From: an uncultured Desulfurobacterium sp.
Lineage (GTDB): Bacteria > Aquificota > Aquificia > Desulfurobacteriales > Desulfurobacteriaceae
Reading direction: 5' to 3'
DNA length: 11,313 nt
NCBI GenBank assembly: GCA_913055135.1
Contig: CAJXJV010000024.1
Location: 1 to 11,313 of the forward strand
Both the position numbers and the translations under genes were made by a program. The notes beneath the pieces are model-generated. The model made no database searches. It worked only from the letters and a program-made list of their open reading frames with translations, and had not been told where the DNA came from. Of this stretch, positions 1-5,976 are shown in pieces. Numbering within the stretch: position 1 is the stretch's first letter; each line of letters starts with the position of its first letter.

Positions 1-844
1 TGATGAGGCTGACGTTTTCTTTGATAGCCCTGTTTATTACTGCTTCAACGCCAGTAAGGACTTTCTCTGTCTGATCGAGGAAGCCATAGAGGATTTTTTG
101 CTCCTTTTCCATCTCTCCAAATTTGTAAATAACGTCTCCTGCTTCGTAGCTGGAGACATGAATTGAAGGAACGAGTTCTTTTGAAATCATCTTTCTCATA
201 ACTCCTCTAATTGAGTCTGTAGAAGCCATTCGGTTGATTTCAAGAATTCCTGCGAGCTCCGCTGCAAGTTTTGATTTCCCAACTCCTGTTGCTCCGCCTA
301 TAAGGATGATTATGGGCTTGTCCAGTCTTTTCATCTGGCGCCAGAGGAGATACCTCTGGGCATACTCTTTTCCGAGCTTTTTCTTGAGGAATCTGCTTGT
401 GATGTCACGGAGCTCAGACCTCTTTATTCTGAACTTTCCTTTTTGTCTCAGGTAATCTGCAATCTCCTTTGCGATTTCAAAGGCTTCCTGAACGTCAACT
501 CCAGCGGATCTGATAGATCCAGCAAGAATTCCCCTTGAGAAAGGAACAAAAGTTTTCCCATCCGATTCAGCAACTAAAATATCTTTTTCACCTACTAACT
601 GTCTGTACTTTTCTGCAACCTTTTTCCCGTAAAGGGACTTCAAAACCTTAAACACTAAATTTGTTAACTCTTCAGAAGTAATTGTTCCTTTGAATCTTGA
701 TGCAACTTCATCTGCAACGTTGTAAGCTTCATCTATTGAAAGACCGGTCTTTGTCAGGGATCTGACGAGAACACCCCTTGAAAACGGGTACTTTTCTCCA
801 GAGCTATCTATTACGTATCTTTTCCTTTTTCTCTTTTTCTCCAT
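1..844 (-). CDS. 2-phosphoglycerate kinase-like protein with two ATP-cone domains (3' end outside window)
   Basis: Open from an ATG at 844 to the window edge, giving the first 281 residues. Two ATP-cone-like repeats lie at about residues 8-85 and 89-170. Each has a 'PFSRG(V/I)L' signature (P20-L26 and P101-L107) and ends in a basic helix. A P-loop kinase domain follows: Walker A GATGVGKS at about 184-191, then the block 'HVSSYEAGD', which resembles the 'SSYEA' stretch of archaeal 2-phosphoglycerate kinases. That family phosphorylates 2-phosphoglycerate to 2,3-bisphosphoglycerate, the precursor of cyclic 2,3-diphosphoglycerate in some methanogens. The bacterial substrate is uncertain. ATP-cones usually bind nucleotides and regulate an attached enzyme. 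The start lies 41 bases inside mltG, with AGGA-type sequences just upstream, so the gene is probably coupled to mltG. No other in-frame ATG occurs before residue 171. Family confident; substrate inferred. Confidence 0.8.
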   Translation of the reverse strand, partial: MEKKRKRKRYVIDSSGEKYPFSRGVLVRSLTKTGLSIDEAYNVADEVASRFKGTITSEELTNLVFKVLKSLYGKKVAEKYRQLVGEKDILVAESDGKTFVPFSRGILAGSIRSAGVDVQEAFEIAKEIADYLRQKGKFRIKRSELRDITSRFLKKKLGKEYAQRYLLWRQMKRLDKPIIILIGGATGVGKSKLAAELAGILEINRMASTDSIRGVMRKMISKELVPSIHVSSYEAGDVIYKFGEMEKEQKILYGFLDQTEKVLTGVEAVINRAIKENVSLI

Positions 845-1838
845 TCCTGTAGATTTTCCTGATTAGTTTTAAATGTTGATTATAGCTCTTTGAGAAAATG
901 TGTTCCTGGTCTTTTGCAACAAAGTAGAGGTATGGAGTCTTTTCTGGATACATTGCTGCCTTTATCGAATCGAGTCCAGGATTGCAGATGGGAGTTGGAG
1001 GCAGTCCTCTTATGTAGTAAGTGTTGTATGGAGAGGGAAATGAAGTATCGCCTCTATGAAGTTTCTCTTTCTCTATTCCTGCTACTTTGTAGGCATAGAA
1101 AACGGTTGGATCGCACTGAAGTTTCATACCTCTTGTGAGTCTGTTGTAGATAATGCCAGCAATTATCGGTTTCTCTTCGGGAAGAGAGGTTTCCTTTTCC
1201 ACTATTGATGCGACTATCAGGATTTTGTCTTTTGTGACTTCCTTTAGTCCTCTTTTTACAATTTCTGGAGGGTCATAGTCTTTGAAGAGAGATTTTGTTT
1301 TCCTGTTAAAGTTTTTTACAGTTTCTTCTAAGATTTCTTTACAGCTTGCATTCTCCCTATGGTAGTATGTATCTGGAAAGATATAACCTTCAAGGAAATT
1401 TAAGCGTAGGGAGTTTAGAAACTCTTTATCTTTTGAAAGTTTCAGAACTTCTCCTTTTCTGCAGAATCCTTTTTCACTGAGGATTTTATCGACGTCAAAG
1501 AGGTTTGCTCCTTCCGGAATTGTTACCTTTGTAAGGCAGGGAGAGCCTTTTGTCAGTTCCTGAACGACTTCTACTGGAGAGTAAGTACCTTTTAACCTGT
1601 AACAGCCGGCTTTTATAGGAATGTGTTTGTATCGGATCCAGAAATAGAGGATCTGTTCATTTTCTATGACATTAAGTTCCTTTAGTCTTTTTAGAACTTC
1701 CCGGGTGCTTTGGTTCCTTTCTATCCGAATGTTTACATTGATTTCCCGTTTTTCATTGAGAGACCGGTAAGCATAGATGGAAGTGACGAAAGTTCCTGTT
1801 ACAATGGCAATTAAAATCAGCAGAAGAACTCTTTTCAC
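804..1838 (-). CDS. mltG: MltG, endolytic peptidoglycan transglycosylase (YceG-like)
   Basis: 344 residues from a GTG at 1838. This enzyme cleaves nascent glycan strands in the periplasm and helps set their length. Residues 4-23 form one N-terminal membrane anchor after a basic start. About 34-100 is a LysM-like small domain and about 105-330 the YceG catalytic domain. The conserved block 'ASIVEKET' at 210-217 carries the presumed catalytic Glu214. It is followed by 'NRL..GMKLQCDPTV' (about 232-246) and the C-terminal 'GLPPTPICNPG' motif, all typical of MltG. A longer reading starts at 1916, but it would add 26 residues overlapping the upstream gene and ahead of the anchor. The GTG forms a GTGA overlap with the upstream stop, with GGAG about 11 bases before it, which favours 1838. 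Length and motifs are normal for the family. The lysine- and arginine-rich C-terminus overlaps the next gene's start. Confidence 0.93.
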   Translation of the reverse strand: MKRVLLLILIAIVTGTFVTSIYAYRSLNEKREINVNIRIERNQSTREVLKRLKELNVIENEQILYFWIRYKHIPIKAGCYRLKGTYSPVEVVQELTKGSPCLTKVTIPEGANLFDVDKILSEKGFCRKGEVLKLSKDKEFLNSLRLNFLEGYIFPDTYYHRENASCKEILEETVKNFNRKTKSLFKDYDPPEIVKRGLKEVTKDKILIVASIVEKETSLPEEKPIIAGIIYNRLTRGMKLQCDPTVFYAYKVAGIEKEKLHRGDTSFPSPYNTYYIRGLPPTPICNPGLDSIKAAMYPEKTPYLYFVAKDQEHIFSKSYNQHLKLIRKIYRNGEKEKKEKIRNR

Positions 1839-2416
1839 CTTTTGAGTTTCTCCGCAGCGCAGAGTAATCTCTGGAATGCAGTAATGTTTGAAAGAACGGC
1901 AAGGATAAGGAGGCATTCAACAAGAAATCCAGTTATAAGTCCGGCAAGGAGAAGGAAAAATCTTTCAGGTCTCTCAAGGATTCCAACCTTGCACTCTATG
2001 TTGAGAGATTCGGCTTTTGCCCGTGCATAACTTGTTGCAAAAGAGCCGACAGTTGAGAGAAGAGAAAGGATAAAGAGATTGAAATCCTGAAGGTAAAATC
2101 CCAGTGCAGCTATACCTGCAAGGGGGAAGAAATCTGAATATCTGTCAAGAAAGGAGTCAAGAAATGAGCCGAACCTTGAGGCTTTTCCGTTAACTCTTGC
2201 AATAATGCCGTCGAGCATATCGCATAAACCCGATAGAATGAAAAAGAGTGTTCCGACAAAAAAGTTGTTCATACCTATTGTGATACCTGAGATAAAAGAG
2301 AAAATAAACCCTGTAACTGTAATGATATTTGGTGATATCCCTGCGGACCCTGCCCGTTCTGCAAAGGGTTTGAGAAGTTCTTGAGTCTTTCCTTTTATAT
2401 TTGTGGAACTTATCAT
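1835..2416 (-). CDS. CDP-alcohol phosphatidyltransferase family membrane protein
   Basis: 193 residues. Members of this family transfer a phosphatidyl group from a CDP-lipid to a small alcohol in the inner membrane. The family signature is complete: D66-x2-D69-G70-x2-A73-R74-x8-G83-x3-D87-x3-D91, with the aspartates expected to bind metal and CDP. An amphipathic start is followed by hydrophobic segments at about 31-49, 52-67, 95-125 and 150-180. The line 'GISPNIITVTGF' before the motif resembles PgsA-like and inositol- or glycerol-phosphate transferring members. The alcohol acceptor cannot be told from sequence alone; a phosphatidylglycerophosphate or phosphatidylinositol-phosphate synthase-like role is possible. 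The ATG at 2416 has AAGGGA about 8 bases upstream. It is first in a three-gene minus operon and shares 4 bases (GTGA) with mltG, tying lipid and wall functions together. Confidence 0.88.
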   Translation of the reverse strand: MISSTNIKGKTQELLKPFAERAGSAGISPNIITVTGFIFSFISGITIGMNNFFVGTLFFILSGLCDMLDGIIARVNGKASRFGSFLDSFLDRYSDFFPLAGIAALGFYLQDFNLFILSLLSTVGSFATSYARAKAESLNIECKVGILERPERFFLLLAGLITGFLVECLLILAVLSNITAFQRLLCAAEKLKR

Positions 2417-2426
2417 TTTGTTTCCC

Positions 2427-2452
2427 TTGTGATTGTTAAGAGGAATTATAAA
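2427..2452. promoter_or_regulatory. Divergent promoter region between the lipid/MltG operon and the radical SAM pair
   Basis: The 77-base gap is very AT-rich. On the minus strand a perfect TATAAT lies at 2450-2445, about 30 bases from the ATG at 2416, with only a weak -35. On the plus strand TATAAA at 2447-2452 overlaps it, with TTGTGA at 2427-2432 as a possible -35 at a short 14-base spacing. The shared -10 area suggests back-to-back promoters that compete or are co-regulated. This is pattern reading only. Confidence 0.35.
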
Positions 2453-2493
2453 TTAAAATTTTAGAAAATCTGAAAAATCTGGAGGGATTGAAG

Positions 2494-2874
2494 ATGGAAC
2501 AGGGACTTTCAAGGGAAGAACTGATTGAAATTATAGCAGCAATAATGGATGAGGAGGGGTTTGAAATCTACGAGCCTGAATCTGAAGAGGAGTATCTTCC
2601 TGACTTTTTGGCTGTTTACACCGATGAGAGTGGGGAAAAGCAGCAAATTGCTGTTCAGGTCGAAGATTGTCAGACTCTTCAAACGGAAGAAACAGAGAAG
2701 AGAGCAAAAGCAATTGCGGAGCACTGCAGAAGGTCGGGAGAGGGGTATCTCTTGGCTATTCCAATTGAGTGTGAGGACATAGGTAATCAAAAATTTGATG
2801 AGTGGGGACTCTCCGATGTTGCAGAGCTCATACCTGTCGGTATAGAGTTTGAGGAGGAAGAAGAGGAACTTTAA
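2494..2874 (+). CDS. Acidic 126-residue protein, possible PD-(D/E)XK-like fold, function unknown
   Basis: The ATG at 2494 is chosen because GGAGGG (2481-2486) sits 7 bases before it. The in-frame TTG at 2488 would be only 1 base from that SD. I cannot name the product. It begins with a helix (about 6-20) and a strand, then 'PDFLAVY' at 36-42, a hairpin, and 'IAVQVEDC' at 52-59. Next come an alternating charged helix (about 64-80) and a strand 'GYLLAIPIEC' (84-93). Strand-D-hairpin-strand-E followed by helix and strand is the arrangement of a PD-(D/E)XK nuclease-like core, with D37 and E57 in the acidic positions. The usual lysine is not obvious, so it could be a non-catalytic or binding version. 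The protein ends in a run of six glutamates. Its stop overlaps the next gene's ATG by one base (TAATG), so the two proteins are probably made together. The fold assignment is speculative. Confidence 0.75.
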   Translation: MEQGLSREELIEIIAAIMDEEGFEIYEPESEEEYLPDFLAVYTDESGEKQQIAVQVEDCQTLQTEETEKRAKAIAEHCRRSGEGYLLAIPIECEDIGNQKFDEWGLSDVAELIPVGIEFEEEEEEL

Positions 2875-3791
2875 TGGAGAGATATTACTCCTATTCCAGA
2901 TACCTTAAAAATCTCTTTGGAGAGAGGGTCTATCGAGTAACAGTAGATGCCGGTTTTACCTGTCCTAATAGGGATGGTTTTAAAGGGAAAGGGGGATGCA
3001 TTTACTGTTACTCTGGTTCTGATTATGATCCTGAAAAGAGAAGGAAGGAGATAGAGAAACAGATAGAGGAGGGAATAGAAAAGGTTAAGAGGCGCTACAA
3101 AGCAAAGAAATTTTTAGTTTACTTTCAGGCATACACCAATACCTACGCTCCACCGGAAGTTTTGAAGTCCATATACGATGAAATTAAGAAATTTCCGGAA
3201 GTTGTAGGTCTTATCATTGGCACCCGTCCAGACTGTGTTCCCGATGAGACTTTAGAGCTGATAAATTCCTACACGGACAGATATCTTGTCTGGATCGAGT
3301 ATGGACTTGAGAGTTCCCACTTTAAGTCTTTGAAGTGGATGAATAGGGGACACGGTGTTTCCGATTTTGTGGATGCCGTTTTGAGAACCCGGAAGTTTCC
3401 GAAAATAAATATTTGTGCCCATACAATTTTAGGTCTTCCAACAGAAGATTACGATGACATGATGGAGACGGCGGATTTCTTGGCAGCACTGAAAATTGAC
3501 GGTGTAAAAATCCATCCACTTCACGTGATAAAAAATACCGCACTTGAGAGAATCTACCTTGAGGAGCGGTTCAGACTTTTAACGCTTGAGGAGTATGTGG
3601 ATTTAGTTGTTGACTTTATCGAAAGATTACCTAAAAAGACTGTTGTCCAGAGAATTACCGGAGAAGCTCCAGAAGACCTTTTGATCGGTCCCGAGTGGTG
3701 CAGCCATAGGGAGAAGAACAGAGTAATTCAAATGATAAGAAGAAGATTTGAGGAGAGGGATACCTATCAGGGAGTGAAGAGCCGTTTTTAA
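2874..3791 (+). CDS. TIGR01212-family radical SAM protein (YhcC/YtqA type)
   Basis: 305 residues, about the usual length for this family. The iron-sulfur ligands are C30, C42 and C45, in a C-x11-C-x2-C arrangement within 'TCPNRDG...GGCIYC'. That wide first gap is characteristic of this family and unlike the common C-x3-C-x2-C. Other expected segments are 'YFQAYTNTYAP' (about 83-93), 'GTRPDCVPDE', 'EYGLES', 'AHTILGLPTED' and 'GVKIHPLHV', placing a full TIM-barrel between about 20 and 250. The C-terminal part carries 'QRITGEAP' and 'PEWCSHREKN', as in YhcC-type proteins. The enzyme should use a 4Fe-4S cluster to cleave S-adenosylmethionine. I know of no firmly established substrate. The ATG overlaps the stop of the acidic protein by one base, and the purine-rich glutamate codons just before it can act as its ribosome binding site. 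Confidence 0.9.
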   Translation: MERYYSYSRYLKNLFGERVYRVTVDAGFTCPNRDGFKGKGGCIYCYSGSDYDPEKRRKEIEKQIEEGIEKVKRRYKAKKFLVYFQAYTNTYAPPEVLKSIYDEIKKFPEVVGLIIGTRPDCVPDETLELINSYTDRYLVWIEYGLESSHFKSLKWMNRGHGVSDFVDAVLRTRKFPKINICAHTILGLPTEDYDDMMETADFLAALKIDGVKIHPLHVIKNTALERIYLEERFRLLTLEEYVDLVVDFIERLPKKTVVQRITGEAPEDLLIGPEWCSHREKNRVIQMIRRRFEERDTYQGVKSRF

Positions 3792-3846
3792 TTGCTATAC
3801 ACAAAGATTGCGTATAATTTAAAATAAAGCCTTTTGAGAGGAAATT
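3792..3846 (+). promoter_or_regulatory. Promoter and ribosome binding site for the RelB/DinJ-type antitoxin
   Basis: A perfect TATAAT lies at 3813-3818. TTGCTA at 3792-3797, 15 bases upstream, is a possible -35, but the spacing is short. GAGAGG at 3836-3841 is a clear SD 5 bases before the ATG at 3847. The antitoxin therefore probably has its own transcript instead of relying only on read-through from the radical SAM gene. No clear operator palindrome was seen. Confidence 0.5.
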
Positions 3847-4092
3847 ATGGGTGCTGTTAAAAAAGTAAGAACGAATATTTATCTTAATTTGGAAGTTAGA
3901 GAAAAGGCAAAGAAAGTTTTAGAACGGTATGGATTGAGTCTGTCAGATGCTGTGAATATATTTTTAACCCAGGTTACTCTTGAAAGAGGCTTTCCTTTTC
4001 CTATTCGAATTCCTAACGAAGAAACAAAAAAGGTTCTTGAAGAGGTGGAGAAAGGAGAAAATTTAGAAGATACAACTTTGGAAAGGATTTAG
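3847..4092 (+). CDS. RelB/DinJ-family antitoxin, probably truncated at its C-terminus
   Basis: 81 residues. Residues 5-50 ('RTNIYLNLEVREKAKKVL...GLSLSDAVNIFLTQV') form a ribbon-helix-helix DNA-binding domain of the RelB/DinJ type. The family line 'RGFPFPIRIPNEET' follows at about 47-60. Such antitoxins bind their own promoter and neutralise a RelE/YafQ-type mRNA interferase through the C-terminal tail. Here the tail stops soon after 'VEKGENLED', whereas relatives usually continue with another 10-20 residues forming a last toxin-wrapping helix. Overlapping the last 26 bases in another frame is the start of a toxin remnant, so the gene end and the toxin's front half appear to have been lost in one deletion. 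It may still repress its promoter or bind toxins encoded elsewhere. Confidence 0.85.
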   Translation: MGAVKKVRTNIYLNLEVREKAKKVLERYGLSLSDAVNIFLTQVTLERGFPFPIRIPNEETKKVLEEVEKGENLEDTTLERI

Positions 4093-4192
4093 AGAATTTC
4101 ACATAGGGGGAGATTTAATAGTTATCTACAAAAAGGAAAATAATAGACTGATATTGGTTCGCATAGGAACTCATAGTCAACTTTTCAAATGA
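4067..4192 (+). pseudogene. C-terminal remnant of a YafQ-type (RelE superfamily) toxin
   Basis: The +1 frame relative to the antitoxin is open from just after a TAG at 4064-4066 to a TGA at 4190-4192, giving 41 codons with no start codon. From 4079 it reads 'WKGFREFHIGGDLIVIYK', then 'LVRIGTHSQLFK'. These match the last third of YafQ-type mRNA interferases, where the His and Asp of 'H-x3-D' and the His and Phe of 'GTHS-x-LF' are active-site residues (H63, D67, H87 and F91 in E. coli YafQ by my recollection). The first 50 or so residues, including the other catalytic His, are absent, and the space where they should lie is occupied by antitoxin codons in another frame. The best explanation is an in-place deletion joining the antitoxin's 3' end to the toxin's 3' end. 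It is unlikely to be translated or active. Confidence 0.75.
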
Positions 4193-4225
4193 AGGTTATA
4201 GCAGCGTTCAGTAGTAGATAGTTGG

Positions 4226-4639
4226 CTATTCTCGATGATAGGGTGTTCCTTTAATTATCTGCTCTGCCCTGTAGAGCTGTTCTAAGAGGACAATCCTTGC
4301 AACGTCGTGCTGAAGGGTCATTTTTGAGAGGGATAGGAGAAAGTTACTCTTTTCTCTGACTTCTTCCGAGAGTCCATCTGCACCGCCTATGAGAAATGTA
4401 ATAAAAGGGTGTTTTTGAACAAAGGAGGCGAATTCCCGTGAAGTCATCTCCCTCCCCCTTTCGTCAAGGGCGATAATGTAACCCTTAGCTTTCTCCAGTA
4501 GCTTTTTCCCTTCCTCTTCCTTTGTTCGCTGTTTTTTGACTTCTACGATTTCTATGTTCTTAAGTTTTCTTAGATAGTAGTCCTGTGCTTCTTTCAGGAT
4601 TGGAGAAATCTTACCGACGGCGACAACTTTTACTTTCAA
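4226..4639 (-). CDS. rlmH: RlmH, 23S rRNA pseudouridine-1915 N3-methyltransferase
   Basis: 137 residues, a little shorter than the roughly 155 usual, with the shortening in the middle. This SPOUT-class (trefoil-knot) enzyme methylates the pseudouridine in helix 69 of 23S rRNA using S-adenosylmethionine. The knot signatures are intact: 'FLIGGADGL' at about 82-90, 'LSLSKMTLQHDVARIVLLEQ' at about 102-121, 'LYRA' after it and the terminal 'PYHRE', which reaches the final residue as in other RlmH proteins. The start is a TTG at 4639 sharing TTGA with the rsfS stop. GGAGGAA lies about 9 bases upstream inside rsfS, so translation is coupled to it. It is the last gene of the long minus operon and converges on the plus-strand toxin remnant with only 33 bases between. 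No hairpin terminator was recognised there. Confidence 0.95.
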   Translation of the reverse strand: MKVKVVAVGKISPILKEAQDYYLRKLKNIEIVEVKKQRTKEEEGKKLLEKAKGYIIALDERGREMTSREFASFVQKHPFITFLIGGADGLSEEVREKSNFLLSLSKMTLQHDVARIVLLEQLYRAEQIIKGTPYHRE

Positions 4640-5004
4640 ACGCCTGTTTCCTCCGGTAGGAGGTCTGCAATCTCTACTCGTGGAGCATCCATCCAGAGTG
4701 ATTCAAGGTTGTAGAGTTCCCTGAATTCAGGTCTGAATATGTGAATAATGAAATCGCCGTAGTCCATTAAAATCCAGTTTGCATTGTCGTAACCTTCAAT
4801 GCTCAAGGGAATTATTCCATTCTCCTTGAGTTTTTTCTTTATCTCATCGGCGATTGTCCTTCCGTGGACGTCAGAGTTTGCAGTGAGTAGCAGGAAGTAG
4901 TCTGCAAGTGTTGTGAGGTCTCTCAAGTCGATAACTACAGGATTCTCAGCCTTTTTGTTTAGCGCAATTTTCAGGGCAAGTTTTAGCTTCTCTACGGTAT
5001 CCAA
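4636..5004 (-). CDS. rsfS: RsfS, ribosomal silencing factor
   Basis: 122 residues, normal length. RsfS binds L14 (uL14) on the large ribosomal subunit and blocks joining of the small subunit when nutrients are scarce; it also assists late 50S assembly. Family lines seen are 'VVIDLRDLTTLADYFLLLTA' at about 23-42, 'IADEIKKKL', 'WILMDYGDFIIHIF' at about 76-89 and 'YNLESLWMDAPRV' near the end. The start is a TTG at 5004, preceded by a near-perfect AAGGAGG 5 bases away, only 10 bases after the TPR gene's stop. The rsfS-rlmH order is widely conserved in bacteria and supports both calls. Confidence 0.95.
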   Translation of the reverse strand: MDTVEKLKLALKIALNKKAENPVVIDLRDLTTLADYFLLLTANSDVHGRTIADEIKKKLKENGIIPLSIEGYDNANWILMDYGDFIIHIFRPEFRELYNLESLWMDAPRVEIADLLPEETGV

Positions 5005-5014
5005 ATCCTCCTCC

Positions 5015-5965
5015 TTAAAGGGTTTCTTTTATTCTCCACCATAGTGAACGTTTTAAAGGATTGGTAACAGGTTCAACGTTAAGAATTTCCTCTCCATTCA
5101 GGATTCTTCTTGCCTTTTCACCGTATTGTGAATGGGGGTATTTTGATACCACTTCAGAGAGAATCTTCTTACCTATGCTTTGGTTTTTCTTTGCAATCTC
5201 TTTCCACTTTTCAATATCGCTCTTTATAAGTTTAATTCTGTTCTCTGCAACTTTTCTAACCTCTGGATCGTCTGACTTCAGTTTTTCCTTCTCCTTTTTG
5301 AGTTGATTCTTTAACCTCTCTATTTCTTCTTCGGACTGGATGGTAGTGAAGAAATAAGCTCTTCCTAACAGGTAGTCAAGTCTATCCATAGGTTCTACGT
5401 CGCTGAATTTCCCTTTTATGTCTTTGTATCTGTGAATAGAGGCTGTGAATTTGTGGATCATGTCGTAGGTTCCAGCAATGTAAACTTCGTGTTCTGCAAG
5501 TATCTTTCTTCCAATTTTTCTATAGGTTCTGGCTTTTTCCACTCGTGGGTCATCAGGATATCTCTTTATAAACTCTTCAAATGCATTAACTGCTTTCTTT
5601 GTAAAGGTCTGATCCCATTCGGGTCCTTTCACAAGGTTAAGATAAGAAACTCCAAGCCTGAATAGAGCATCCTTTGCCTTTGGAGATGCAGGATAGAGTT
5701 CTAAGAACTCCTCGTAGTTGAGGGCTGCATTTTCAAAGTCTTCATCGTTAAAGTAGGCATTTGCAAGGGTAATCTTTGCTATCTCCTGTTCCTTTGGGGG
5801 GAGTTCTCCCTGAAGGGCTTTTTCTAACATCTCAGCTGATTTCCCCCAGTCTTCTTCAAGTGCAGCCTGCATTCCCTTCTGGTAGAGACCTTCTGTAGTC
5901 TTTGGAATCCTCTCGCGTGAGAAGAGAAACATTAAAGCAGCGATGAAAATTACCCCTTTTCGCAA
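5015..5965 (-). CDS. bamD: BamD-like outer-membrane assembly TPR protein without a lipobox cysteine
   Basis: 316 residues from a TTG at 5965, chosen because AGGAGG is 5 bases before it. The in-frame GTG at 5971 would abut that SD. BamD is the essential lipoprotein partner of BamA in inserting outer-membrane proteins. Here residues 1-17 make a short hydrophobic export signal, followed by tetratricopeptide-like helix pairs: about 25-52, 60-92 ('YFNDEDFENAALNYEEFLELYP'), 96-138 and 160-206. The BamD hallmark 'MIHKFTASIHRYKDI' lies at about 169-183. A Lys/Glu-rich coiled coil (about 212-262) is inserted before the last repeat ('ILSEVVSKYPHSQYGEKA'), which makes the protein longer than the typical 240-250 residues. 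There is no cysteine near the signal peptide, so lipidation is not expected. It could be a BamD ortholog or another YfiO-family protein. It sits between rng and rsfS in the operon. Confidence 0.78.
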   Translation of the reverse strand: MRKGVIFIAALMFLFSRERIPKTTEGLYQKGMQAALEEDWGKSAEMLEKALQGELPPKEQEIAKITLANAYFNDEDFENAALNYEEFLELYPASPKAKDALFRLGVSYLNLVKGPEWDQTFTKKAVNAFEEFIKRYPDDPRVEKARTYRKIGRKILAEHEVYIAGTYDMIHKFTASIHRYKDIKGKFSDVEPMDRLDYLLGRAYFFTTIQSEEEIERLKNQLKKEKEKLKSDDPEVRKVAENRIKLIKSDIEKWKEIAKKNQSIGKKILSEVVSKYPHSQYGEKARRILNGEEILNVEPVTNPLKRSLWWRIKETL

Positions 5966-5967
5966 GA

Positions 5968-5976
5968 TCACCTCCT
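5968..5976 (-). promoter_or_regulatory. Shine-Dalgarno site that decides the BamD-like start
   Basis: On the minus strand this reads AGGAGGTGA, nearly the full complement of the 16S rRNA 3' end. It overlaps the last two bases of the rng stop codon (TAG at 5977-5975). Position favours the TTG at 5965 over the GTG inside the site. Confidence 0.7.

Noticed and set aside
1839..1916. Longer mltG start adding 26 residues
   Set aside because: It would put a polar, cysteine-containing stretch before the membrane anchor and overlap the upstream gene by 82 bases. The GTG at 1838 has an SD and a 4-base coupled overlap.
2509..2790. 93-codon minus frame opposite the acidic protein
   Set aside because: Antisense shadow; the plus frame has the SD, a coupled neighbour and a sensible composition.
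4193..4225. Possible bidirectional terminator between the toxin remnant and rlmH
   Set aside because: No stem with a following T run was found on either strand.
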